64,000 nt of DNA, from contig JACVVK020000376.1 of the NCBI GenBank assembly GCA_018292915.2, forward strand, positions 370,001-434,000. Direction: 5' to 3'. Source of the DNA: Batillaria attramentaria. Taxonomy: Eukaryota > Mollusca > Gastropoda > Batillariidae. The notes under the pieces are model-generated. The model was not told where the DNA came from. It did no database searches and was given only the letters and a program-made list of their open reading frames with translations. Positions 11,278 to 22,031 of the stretch are shown one piece after another (position 1 is the stretch's first letter; the number at the start of each line of letters is the position of its first letter). The translations under genes were made by a program, and so were the position numbers.

Positions 11278-12631
11278 TGTCACGACCGTGTGTGCTGTAA
11301 TGTATGGGTGTAAGAGGTGCGTGCTCTTTCTTTACTCTCACTCACACGCAGTCGCACAACAGAAACTGATACTGAGACGTGCGGGGATTCACACCACCAC
11401 AATATTATTGACAAGACGAACAGTCATTGCATAACACGTCACAGTACAGCTACAATACCAATCAAGAACAGGCAAGGTAATCAATCAAGGCAATAAATAC
11501 TATGCCTAAATACAAATGATATAAATAATTGTATCTAAGAGCGCTCAGAGCTTTTTAACGTGCACGGGATGGTACCTCCAACGATGGCCAAGCGCGCAGA
11601 TGTGCAGTTGTAGAAGCCGCAGACAATACCACAGGCGGCGGAAAATAGAACTGGCTCGGCAGCTCTACAATAGCATCACAACAGCTGATGCTCTCGCGGA
11701 CCAGCACCCACGCTGAATCCCGGATACGGGCAGTCAGGCTCCCTCCCCTTCAGTCGTCGCAGGGCCATGAAATCCTCCACGGGACAAGGGACTACAGGGC
11801 AGCCTCTGGCTCCCGAAAACAGCCACTCGGGCTAGAACCCCTGTGCAACAATACACTATTGTAAGTCCTTGGGCTAAACTAGCACATACTGCCTATCTAT
11901 GGGATAATATTAACCCATGGCACAAACCAGCGAACGCTGCTATGTTACGAACGCTAAAGGAAACTGCACATACTAAACGCTAAAAGGTAGAAGCCTGCAG
12001 CTGTCACATCGGACAAGTCAGCAGAATATACAGACAGGTCAGTGTTAAACTCACTGGTAAGACGGCTAATAATCAAACATACTTAGCCCACATAACACTT
12101 CGGCCACAATAGTCAAGTTTCATACTAACTTCCTGACCGTTGGTAATATTTACACAAGAGAAAATAGCTGACCTGAAACATAATACGGGAAATAACAGAT
12201 ATGAACCATTTACCTCCATATGCAAGATGCGAGGGGTTATGACGGTAGACCGTAAAGACAGCGGACGAGAAGAAGTGCCAGACTCTTGAACGGACGTGTC
12301 GGTACTACCGGGCCAAATGCGAATAGCAAGTGAATAGCAATGGTTTTTATACTGTTAGGGCGAATAGGGTGAGTATCGCACAGGACACACCTGCATCACG
12401 TGTAAAACGGGTTACCTGTATCGACTTAAACAAGGGAAACGGACAGGTCAGCATATTATCCACAAATGTCCCGTGTAAAACCTTCACCAAGGGATACATG
12501 CGTGGCCCGTGCAGAAAACAAGGCACGTGTGCCACACAGAACATAGTTACGATGCATACGGAAATCATACTAACCCGTCATACGGAAATCATAACAGCAC
12601 ATGATTTACCCTAAGTCACGCATCCGTGACA
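11278..12631. mobile_element. solo LTR-like element (1354 bp) inserted in the LINE 3' UTR
   Basis: It begins TGTCACGACC and ends CATCCGTGACA, so the ends are TG...CA with a short inverted TGTCACG. It is flanked by direct repeats ATGTC (11273-11277 and 12632-12636). No protease, polymerase or integrase frame is visible inside. A 5-bp TSD with TG/CA ends is the signature of an LTR retroelement, and the length suits a solo LTR (Gypsy-like by inference). The LINE continues on both sides, which supports the boundaries. Confidence 0.68.
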
Positions 12632-12636
12632 ATGTC

Positions 12637-12735
12637 ATATGTAATTATTGATGTTGTTTGTGTTGGCGCACATGTAACCCTTGATATGGGCCTCTGGCCT
12701 CATCAATAAAAGTCGAGTCGAGTCGAGTCGAGTCT
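12637..12735 (+). mobile_element. LINE 3' tail, right part
   Basis: Continues the LINE broken at 11278. The segment ends GGCCTCTGGCCTCATCAATA, then AAAG and a (TCGAG)n tandem tail, a usual retroposon 3' end. Confidence 0.7.
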
Positions 12736-13141
12736 CTCTCTCCACTAACGGCTGCCGTCAACCCTGCTAGGCCCGACACCAATGTAGACTGCGTAATAGT
12801 GGCTTCTAGTGATCTGCAGATTTCAGAGAAAATTGCGACTTTTGCCTGGGCTTTTAGGAGGTATCGTACACAGCATGTGATGTGGTGTGTCAGGGAGAAT
12901 CTTATTGAAATTTCAGTTAGAGAAATCCTTCACTTCGATGGAGGTCCCTGAAGCTCGACGAGGAGAAGGATGCGGAAGATATTTGTTTATCTACGCAAGG
13001 GTGTCAAGGAGTCAGTGGCCAGGGTCGTATTCCGCGCTTTCTGTCGTAACTATTGCATTCTTCCGGCGCCAGCCAAGCCCGGAAACGACTGCAAATGCCG
13101 TTTCGGACATGTTAATCGTCCACGTCATGCGGAAAAATCCC

Positions 13142-13206
<65 letters not shown>

Positions 13207-13858
13207 CGCGTGTGTGGACGGAATGGCCATATGTATCAACCTGAACTTGAAGAAAATAAATTAACTGAAAAATTTCCTATCACAGTTCTGGAGCTAAACG
13301 TCAAATAAAGATTGTATATTATATATGTATACACTGGACAGTTCCAGCATGCCACAGTTCTGTCTGAAAACAGACACTGAGACTTTACCAGCATGAAGCG
13401 ACTGAAATAAACAACGAGGTCCGCCCAGTGCCTCGAAAAGAAATACTTCGTTTGTGGTTTGCCCGTAACATGATGTTGCCGTCTGCACAGTATTGCGAGA
13501 CTGCAACCGGTAAAACCCGAACGCGATATTGATCCAGCTGCAAACTCGATAATCATAATTATGTTTGAACTATAGAAAAGCACCATTAAAAAAAGTAAAC
13601 CGGTCCTTTGTTTCGCGGTCAGTTTTCATTGTGATGTGTGTTCGAAAGAAACTTGAAACCACCACCACCACCACCCCTCTCCCCCCCCCCCCTTAACCTT
13701 CGCCGTACGGGGTGGGTGCAGATGCACCCATGCTTTCACTTTAATTAATGTATCTCAATCAATTTTTATCTCCCGTCTTTGAAATTTTAGGACTTTGTTG
13801 ATAAAGGTTTTGACTATATTTCCACCAAAACTTGCGTGTGTTTGTTTGTAAACAACGG
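12736..13858. other. intergenic stretch with one (GT)n tract
   Basis: No gene supported. A (GT)n microsatellite lies at 13144-13198 and a (CCA)n/C-rich patch at about 13659-13692. TTGTAAACAACGG at 13846-13858 is the left TSD of the following SINE. Confidence 0.5.
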
Positions 13859-14036
13859 GTGGGGTGGGTGGGTGTTTGGGAGTTTAACGTACTTTTCCAC
13901 CACCACGTATGGGTGATATCAATGACGGGGCAACGAGAAAAAGGCCAGCACAAATATGTGGCCCTAGCCGGGATTCGAACTCACGACCCGAGCATTGGGA
14001 GTTCAACGCTCTACCATTCGGCTATCCCGGCTCCCC
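13859..14036 (-). repeat. SINE-B copy 2 with 13-bp TSD
   Basis: Complete SINE-B in reverse. The GGGTGGGTGTTTGGGAGTTT end is at left and GCTATCCCGGCTCCCC at right, with the B box complement GGGATTCGAACTCACGACCC. It is flanked by TTGTAAACAACGG at 13846-13858 and 14037-14049. Confidence 0.9.
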
Positions 14037-14420
14037 TTGTAAACAACGGAGTAAATAAACAACAAGATGGCCACCAGCCCAATATGTTGTTTCCATTCAA
14101 TGACCTGCTGCAGTCACAGTCGTAGTCGTTGTGTCATGTATGCAGCCCGCGCGCACACGCCGGAACGCAAGCTCTCTGACATCAAGCATGCTGACATAAA
14201 GAAAGTACTGAAAACCCTTATCGTGCCTCTATGCACTTGCAAAAACCCAAACACATGAGGTCGTGTGAGCTCGCCTAGCTGGTTGACGTCACAACTTGTT
14301 GGCGTATGCGAGGTTCTACATGGGTGAATGAATTCTTGTAATAAAGTCGTTCCCCTTTGACAGAGTTACTTCCCGCAGACCTGACTGACAGACGATTGCT
14401 TACTGGTATCGGAGAAGAGA

Positions 14421-14486
14421 CCTCTCTCTCTCTCTCTCTCGCCTTAGACGCGCGCTTGCGCGCGCACGCACACACCCCCCCTCCCC

Positions 14487-14518
<32 letters not shown>

Positions 14519-14520
14519 TA
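14421..14520. repeat. (CT)n and (CA)n tracts
   Basis: A short (TC)n at 14421-14440 and (CA)n at about 14489-14516, separated by a CG-rich alternating purine-pyrimidine stretch. Confidence 0.9.
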
Positions 14521-14521
14521 T

Positions 14522-15637
14522 GCAAAGACCTTGGAATCAGAAAGACGCGTCACTCCTGCCCTCGTAAGATTAGACTCCAGAGTGCAGTCCCTTTTCGGCG
14601 GGGCGTGAAAATGTGACTGCTTACACCCAGCGCCATTTTTAAAAATGGCGAATTTTTTTTTTAGAAAAGCAGAGACTTGTGTGTCATATGATTCGATTTG
14701 AAACGAAGTCTTGAATATCCGACCACTTTTCGTTTGGGCAAAATCTTTGCCAGCGGACAATTATTGTTGCGCTTTGATGGCACTGTTTACGTGGTAGACT
14801 GATCCAACAGGATGTGAGTAAACGGCAAGGGGGTTGCACTCTGACAGGCAAGGGTGTTGCACTCTACAGGCAAGTATTATTGCACGGTGCAGACGATCAC
14901 GTACCTGCCTTGTGGTGGAATAAGAGACGATTACAAAAGCATACACACCCGTGCTCTAGGACTGAATGTAATAATAGATCTGTCCATTCAGACAGAGACA
15001 GGTTATGTATGTCTCTGATTCAGAAACACGCCTACTTTCACTCTGAAGACAGCCTGCTAATCACTTGCGCCACTGAGGATCCCTCTGGGTTCAAAGCTGG
15101 TCAAGGATGACATAGTGCGCGACCTTGTGTTTGAGAGCACCGAGACAATTTAGGCCCGTCACGGTAGCGCAGTGAGCGCCATTTCCCCACTGTGCACAGA
15201 GGTACTTTCCACTGAAAGACTCTGTGCTCCAGAGAGTGTCGTAAGAGAGACATATAGCGGGACAACGCGAAGAGTTGTCTGCCCGCATTAGCGCGCATCC
15301 TAGATCTGGCCCCTATAGTGACAGCATGGCGGAAAGTGGAAAGCGATCACAAAAGCATGCAATTGTGTTCTGCGCCGAATTGTTCAAATAACAGACAAAT
15401 ATAAACGGGGAAATACTTCTTTTGGTATTCCTGTTGAAAAACAAACATTTTTTTTTCGCTTTCTTGTCCAAAAAAAGAAAAAAAAAAAAAAAGACCTCAA
15501 GTGGTACGTGTGCATGCAGTGTAAACTAACAGTAAACACACGCGGCTGACGCAGATACAGCGTAATTTTTTTCCCTGACAACTTTACAAATCACGGTGAC
15601 TTAAATTGTGCTAGCGTCTACCTGCATCTAAATTCAG

Positions 15638-15674
<37 letters not shown>

Positions 15675-16183
15675 AACAAAATCATCCGGCTGAACTTCGT
15701 TCTAACCATTGTAAAACCATATCACAACATAGAATCTGCTGGATCGTCGGTCGCAGATATGATTAATGCTGAGTTAGCAGGAAGTATTCAGCGGATGCGT
15801 CCATCTTTGGATCTCTCGCACATTCGATCTTTCTGTGTTCCGTACTAGTTTTACTTGAACACATCGAACGAAATGCACTGCGTAGCCTACGTACAGCAGT
15901 GAAAGCCAAACTAGATCTTTCTTTCGTCCTCCGGAACTTTGAGAGTACTTATGTTTTCCATAGGCCTAAAACACATGCGAAATATATGGGGGGAGACCAC
16001 CTGGCAGTCGCTGACATCTTCGTTTTTGTTATTTTCTTAAAATGTTTTACGGCGGCTAGTGTAGGGTTGGGTCAAACAACTGCGTAGATCTGCGGGATGC
16101 GCGCTAATGCGCGCAGACAACTCTTACGCGTTGTCCCTCAAAGGGAGGTAAGTGAACTATCTTTATGTTTCCAAGATCTTTGC
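14522..16183. mobile_element. TIR element family F (1662 bp) with 5-bp TSD and inner inverted repeats
   Basis: The left end is GCAAAGACCTTGGAATCA. The right end reversed reads GCAAAGATCTTGGAAACA. Direct repeats ATTAT flank it (14517-14521, 16184-16188). A second inverted pair of about 52 bp lies inside (15252-15308 against 16083-16137; shared core GATGCGCGCTAATGCG), so the right half could fold back. No transposase frame is visible, so it is non-autonomous. The ends recur fused at 29548-29589, and an internal segment (14570-15238) recurs at 44398-48097. A 5-bp TSD does not fit the common superfamilies cleanly, so I leave it unclassified. Confidence 0.7.
15640..15671. repeat. (CA)n microsatellite
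   Basis: About 30 bp of CA inside TIR element F. Confidence 0.95.
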
Positions 16184-16224
16184 ATTATGCTTCTGAGTGT
16201 GAGTCAGTGGCAAAAACGAAACCC

Positions 16225-16570
16225 ACTGAAATTCCCGCTTTCCACATGTCAAGTTGTAGAGACTCTTGCGAAAAGATACTGCATTTCGATGCAAAATAAT
16301 TTCTAGACCATCCCAGAACATGCTGGTGCAGTAACGTCAGTAGATTACGTCACCTTGGAGAGATTTCGAGCCTTCCAGTAAGTTGAGGAATGTTCTAGAT
16401 CTGACGTAAGCAGCCCCCCTGCACAGCGTTCTGGATTCTTCTTCTTTCATGAATTTGTTCTCCGCGCATATTCTGTTCATAAAGTATTGGAGTTGTAGTC
16501 TGTTGTATCCCGTATCATCTCTGCGAGTGCACGATGATGGCGACATAGCATAAGTAAAATACAACACCAC
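16225..16570 (-). repeat. dispersed repeat R3, copy 1
   Basis: The reverse complement matches 51985-53075 in the order ACAACTCCAATACTTTAT, GCGCGGAGAACAAATTCATG, AGATCTAGAACATTCCTCAA, CAGCATGTTCTGGGATGGTC. It serves as the empty site for the element at 52091-52838. No coding potential. Confidence 0.7.
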
Positions 16571-16929
16571 GTCTCCAAACAGAGGAATTCCGAAAGAAAG
16601 TGGCGAGACACCCCAAGAAAAAACAGCATCACGTCAATCAAACATGACGCACTTACTTTACGTCAGTGCGCGTGCGTCTCTTCTTCGATGTTTGTGAGGC
16701 GTGTGGCTTGCAGAGGAAATGTGCTGTGAGTACAAATTTTCGAGTCAACTGACGATAACGGCTGCAGTGAATTTTTCTAATTTTTTTGTATATTTTTTAT
16801 GGCACCCAGGCTCATTATCTATGTATAGTAGGAGCGATTTTGAGATCTAAAGTGTGTTCACCAGCACTTTCATCAGGTACGGCTTACGCCAAAAGTATAA
16901 AAGCGACAACCTCCAAACTTCACTTAGTT
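16571..16929. other. no recognisable feature
   Basis: Mixed sequence without a supported gene or repeat match inside this window. Confidence 0.4.
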
Positions 16930-17510
16930 GAGAGTCCGTATTCATGCTATCTATGTCCAAAAAATGGAGTGGTTTAGGTAAATATTACGCCTTTAAACGC
17001 CAGAAAGCCACTTATTCTGAAAAGGGCGATAACTCGCAAATCATGTGTGCAATTGTACCTGGATCGGGCCTTCTATTCAACAATCTTGATTCATTTAGAA
17101 ACCCCAAATTTGAAATCGATCGGTTCAGTATTTTCGGAGAAATAGGCATCTGAACTGGGTTCACATGCAATGTCAACTCAGGCTCGGTTTACATGAAAAC
17201 TATAAGAGCGACCATTTTCTAGTAGTGAGTCAATTCAGAGTCCGTATTCAAGCTATCTACTGCCAAAAAATTGAGTGATTTAAATAAATATTACGCCTGT
17301 ACACGAAAGACAACCAACTTGTCTCAAAAGGGCGATAACTCCCAAATCACTTAAGCAATCATCACACGCTTGAATCGTCTAATGTAACATTTTGATAAAT
17401 TTGGATACCCAAATTTGAAGCCATTCGGTTGAGTATTTTCGAAGAAACGGGCCTGGACACAATTCACACACGCACACACACACGCACATCCGCACAGACG
17501 GCACTCAGTG
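16930..17510. repeat. degenerate tandem duplication, about 300-bp unit
   Basis: Two units share AGTCCGTATTCA, TAAATATTACGCCT, AAAAGGGCGATAACTC, ACCCCAAATTTGAA / ACCCAAATTTGAAG and GGTTCAGTATTTTCGGAGAA-like text (about 16936-17160 and 17238-17460). The second unit runs into a CA-rich patch. This resembles core repeats of a pearl/HINE-type element, but I cannot delimit its ends. Confidence 0.55.
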
Positions 17511-17680
17511 AGGAGAAGAAGCGCGTTCGGAACAGCATACATGCCAGCATCGATGACGCAGGTTTTCTTACGTCATTGTCAGAGTTACACTTGCATAATC
17601 GTCTCTGCGGGAGATCGGCAGTGACGTGCGTTTGTACCACAGATGCTTGCCTATGAACGTGGAAATTTTAGCCCGTCCTA

Positions 17681-17717
17681 TTATGTTGTTTCCATTACTA
17701 TGGAAACAACATAATAA
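17681..17717. repeat. perfect hairpin, 17-bp arms
   Basis: TATTATGTTGTTTCCAT, a three-base loop TAC, then the exact reverse complement. The half-motif TATGTTGTTTCC also occurs singly near 14083 and 29972. Possibly a relic of a small palindromic element. Confidence 0.8.
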
Positions 17718-18737
17718 AAACGTTGTATTAAAAAAAAAAAACAAGGAGGAATGGCCACATCCCATAAAGCTGTTTCTCCAAATTCCATGCTATTTTATCT
17801 GTTTTGTTGTTTGTTTTTGTTGTCAGTTGTTTTTCTTTCTCTCTTCACGTGTGTAAGACCTACCAAAGACACTAGACCCGCCACGCCGTGGCGGATCTAG
17901 GATCTTAGCAGGGAGAGAGAGAGGGAGAGAGCTTAGCAGAGAGAGAGAGCGAGCGATGACCTCAAATCCGTGAACGAAACATTTGACGTCAGCCTCACTG
18001 ACGCAGGTGTTCTGACACTGTGACAGAGGATGCTTGTTCATTTGTTCATGTCTTGTAGTTTCCCTGTTGGTGTTGTGATTTCCCCCATCCTATAAAGTTG
18101 TTTCTGTATAGCGAAACTTTTAGTTTTAAAAGAATTAGCACCCTACACCGTTCAGTTTTTGTGTCGTGAGCATTTAAATCGTACACACACTTTTGACGGC
18201 CAGTATATTTTAATCCTCTCCTGTCCGTCTGAGACCCGCACAGGCAATGGCGACTGATGCTGCTTTCCTCTTTCCAACGAAGCTGCCCTGGTGGCTCTAG
18301 GGTCTCGACTTATCCGACTCATCTGACTCAGGAATGGTTCTACTCCTCTAGTCCATAGATTTTGTAGTATACGAACTATCTCTCGACAAGCTCGATCAAA
18401 GGAGTGGTCTACAAGATTCGCAAGATGCTGCTGTGCACTCGGCAACACTGCTCAAACGGATCATAGTGATGCTTGGAGTTGTGAAACAAAAATCCAGATG
18501 AGACAACACCATAATCACCACAAGAACTCGCCTTGCAAAATAGCTGAAAATGTAACACTTGATTGCTTACGGAAACTATCTGCTGCACGATGTATGGGCA
18601 AAATCATCCTAATTGTGTAAATGATGTATTTTTATTTTAAATGTATATATAAATCATAAACAGACACGGACAAAGCGGTTACATACAGCCTAGCTGATTG
18701 AACCAGGAAACCACTCGATGTTTCAAATTTTGAGGTA
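17718..18737. other. intergenic stretch without a supported gene
   Basis: Contains (GA)n patches at about 17910-17952. Short frames here lack family features. Confidence 0.45.
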
Positions 18738-18892
18738 AGGTGGGTTGGGGGAACTTCGGCACCCTTGCGGTTCGGGGGAAATTCGTCACCCAAGTTTCTT
18801 CTATAATTCAATGCACTTATTAAGCTTTCATCCCTCCAAATAGGCTCTCCCAAGTAACTACAAGATTCCAAACGATAGATGGAACGACCAGT

Positions 18893-20256
18893 GACTAGAG
18901 GAGCAAAGCCTCCTTGGCTCACTTGTGAGATGGGTCAAGGTCATTCAAAAGAGTATGTCTGTAAAGTTCTTATCACTATCTATCCTGAAGTAATGTGTCT
19001 CTTGTGTGCACAGTTCCTAAGAAAACGGATAATGGCAATATAACAGTTTTCCCAGGACAGCTTGTATGACCTTGACCTTGGGTCAAGGTCATTCGAATGA
19101 GATCTGTAAGAGCTTATCAATGACTATCATTACGCCAAGTTTGATAGCTCTAGTTTTCTAGTTTCCTTACAAATGGTAATGTAAAATATCACAACAGACA
19201 GCTGTAATGACCTTGACCTTGAGTCAAGGTCATTCAAAAGGGTATGTCTGCATAGGTCTCATTTCTGTCTATCATTGTGCTTTGTTTGGTGCCTCTGCTG
19301 TTTGTTGTTTCCAAGAAAATGCTAACGTTAAAGTTTCCGCAAAACGTCTTGAATGGCCTTGACCTTGACTCAAGGATATTGAATACAAGTATGCCAGTAC
19401 AGTTTTTGTCAATGTCTATCACCATGCAAAGTTTGATGCCTCTAATACCCCTAGATTCTGAGAAAATGGCAATTTTAAATTTCCAATGAGACAGCTTTAA
19501 TGACCTTGACCTTCAGTCAAGGTCACTCAAAATGGTATGTATTTGGAGGTCTTACTGCTGTCTATCAGCAAGCCAGGTTTGGTGTTTCTGCTGTTTATTC
19601 TTTCTGAGAAAATGCCAATGTTAAGGTTTTGGAAGCTTTTCTGCAAACAGCTTGTATGGCCTTGACCTTGACTCAAAGTCACTGAATGTCTGTAAAGGTG
19701 TTGTCAATATCTATAATCATGCAAAGTTTGATGTCTCTTGCTTTTCTGGATTCTGAGAAAATGCCAATGCAAAAGTTCCAAACGGACAGCTTTAGTGACC
19801 TTGACCTTGGGTCAAGGTCAATCAATATGATATGTTTTGAAAGGTCTTATGGCTGTCTATCAGCAAACCAAGTTTGGTGCCTCTGCTGTTCATTGTTTCT
19901 AAGAAAATGCCAATGTTAAGGTTTTGGAAGGTTTTCCGCAAAACAGCTTGTTCGGCCTTGACCTTGACTTAAAGTCACTGAATACAGGTATGTTAGTAAA
20001 GGTGTTGTCAATGTCTATCACCATGCAAAGTTTGATGTCTCTGGCTTTGCTAGATTCTGAGAAATTGCCAATGTAATATTTCCAAACAGACAGCTTTAGT
20101 GGCCTTGACCTTGGGTCAAGGTCAATCAATATGGTATGATTTGAAAGGTCTTATGGCTGTCTATCAGCGTGCCAAGTTTGGTGCCTCTGCTATTTGTAGA
20201 TTCTGAGAAAAGGCCAATGTTAAGGTTTACTGCGGACACACACACACAGACAGACA

Positions 20257-20319
<63 letters not shown>

Positions 20320-20366
20320 GACGGAGGGTTATTACATAGACTCACTTTGTTACACAAGTGAGCCAA
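18893..20366. mobile_element. pearl/HINE-like tandem-repeat element H, copy 1
   Basis: Ends carry an inverted 14-mer, TTGGCTCACTTGTG (18914-18927) and CACAAGTGAGCCAA (20353-20366). Between them lie about ten degenerate monomers of about 147 bp, each centred on a palindrome such as GACCTTGACCTTGGGTCAAG followed by GTCA, then a CA/CAGA microsatellite (20235-20317) and a GACGGAGGGTTATTAC terminus. This matches the plan of mollusc pearl elements, which are Helentron-associated (family knowledge). A second copy is at 46650-47771 and one monomer at 40015-40165. Confidence 0.65.
20235..20317. repeat. (CA)n/(CAGA)n microsatellite of element H
   Basis: CA units with CAGA interruptions, in the position where pearl-type elements carry a microsatellite. 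Confidence 0.95.
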
Positions 20367-21311
20367 AAATACTTGGTACAGCCAGACGCGTCAAATGATC
20401 GCATTCTGACTTGACTGCTTTTCTCGTCTGCTTCATAACTTCACGTGTCTTTTCTCGTCTGCTTCATAACTTCACGTGTCTTTTGCCGGTAAAGTCCCAA
20501 CTGTCTTTGTATAGTCTTATTTTTATGTTTTTGAATGAAATCAAATATATTAAGGGTCTTAAACATAAACATGACTTTATTTTAAAGTTTAAATGTTTCT
20601 TTAGCGATGGCACACATCAAAACACTGCATAAACACGAAATTACTGAGGGTGACGAAGTTCCCCCGACCAAAAATGTACATGGGGGAAATCCGTCACCAT
20701 CAACAGGGGAAATTCGTTTTAAGAGTAAGCTAAGAAGTTGAAATATTCTAACACTAAAATAGCCTTCCAGGATGGTTCTACCATAGACACACTCACATTC
20801 CCAGACTGGTCGATTTGCTTAGCTTAATGAATACACACAAAAATAACCTCTTGTTTTAAGCTCAGTTTTGCCTGAAACAGTCTTCTTCATTCAGAGAGAG
20901 AGAGAGAGAGAGAGTTGTTTAATCACACATGTTAGATAAAAATAAAGAAGAAATCTGACCTACAGTTTGTAGCACATCACATTTAAGGCACTGAAACCAT
21001 GAAAACAAATACTCTCAAGCCTAGTGACGAAGTTCCCCAGGTGGTGCCGAAGTTCCCCCGAAGGGAGTGACGGAGTTCCCCCGAAGGTGTCGAAGTTCCC
21101 CCAAACACGCTCACTTGTTCTCAGAACGATTTTCAATGCACATTCATGAGGTTAAAGTCGCAGTTTCATTGAAAGCAGGCCTGCGACTGGTTAAAGTATC
21201 CGTTGGCATTAAGCATGTTTCTCTCACGTGAACACGAAAAGGCGGGCAGTATGTTAAGTCAACACGCTAGTGGACGCATGCACGCAGTGCCGAAGTTCCC
21301 CCAACCCACCT

Positions 21312-22031
21312 TAGCAACGCCAACATTTAGAATCAAACCTAATCCCCCCGCCCCCCGCCACCACCACCACCACCACCACCACCACTCCCCTCCTGGAACC
21401 TGGTCGTGTACTGGCATTCCAAGATGTGGGTGTTTGAGGGTTCTTTTTCACTACTAATATAATGGGTGATATCAAAGACGGAGCAACGAGAAAAAGGCCG
21501 GCACATATATTTGACGCCAGCCGGGAATCGAAGTTGAGACCCGAGCATCAAAGGCCCCCGCAGTCAAAGGTTCACTCGAAAAAAAACGAAAAAAAAACAA
21601 ACTAGGGGAGATTTTTCAAAACAACGTGATCCACGTAAAATAAAATATCACAGGAAAAAGTGGACAAAGGTTATGTGCACCGGGGTGACGTCTGCACAGG
21701 CAGACATGACGTAAATGCTCCAGATGTTCGAAATGACGCTCTCTATACGCTACCTTGACGATATAACCTGAGTGTGTGTTGTCAATCATCCTTGCGCGCT
21801 GTTTCCGTATGATTTGTAACGTAAAGCACTCACATTTAAATTAACCCACTGGAAATCAGCACTGGTGAGTGGTATACTTTTTAATTATCCTGAAAATCGG
21901 ACTCCATCACCTTGTTGGTGCCTCTTTAGACACGCAAATCGAAGGTTTGACGTCTGTCTCACTCAATGACGCAATTGTCTAAATATGATGTCTTGTAGGC
22001 CTAGGTGTAAAATGGTGCTGGCCTCTGTGGG
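21312..22031. other. upstream flank of adhesion GPCR 2 with a SINE-B fragment
   Basis: (CCA)n lies at 21357-21385. A 5'-damaged SINE-B in reverse occupies about 21425-21552 (TGATATCAAAGACGGAGCAA, GGCCGGCACATAT, ending CCCGAGCATC). From 21560 to 22031 I see no other feature; promoter elements of the receptor may lie here but none is distinct. Confidence 0.6.

Larger units (their letters stand above)
18738..21311. mobile_element. TA-target DNA element T1 (2574 bp) with perfect 25-bp TIRs
   Basis: The left terminus 18738-18762 (AGGTGGGTTGGGGGAACTTC then GGCAC) is exactly inverted at 21287-21311. TA flanks both ends (18736-18737, 21312-21313), as in the Tc1/mariner/pogo superfamily. The inner TIR motif GGGGGAAYTTCG recurs inside in both orientations: near 18774, 20652, 20681, 20704, 21024, 21043, 21067, 21087 and 21289. 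No transposase frame is seen, so it is non-autonomous. A pearl/HINE-like element occupies 18893-20366. Element T2 (45030-48061) has the same architecture. Confidence 0.8.

Noticed and set aside
18632..18922. 96-codon minus-strand frame at the left end of element T1
   Set aside because: Crosses the TIR and the start of element H, so it is not a coherent coding unit.
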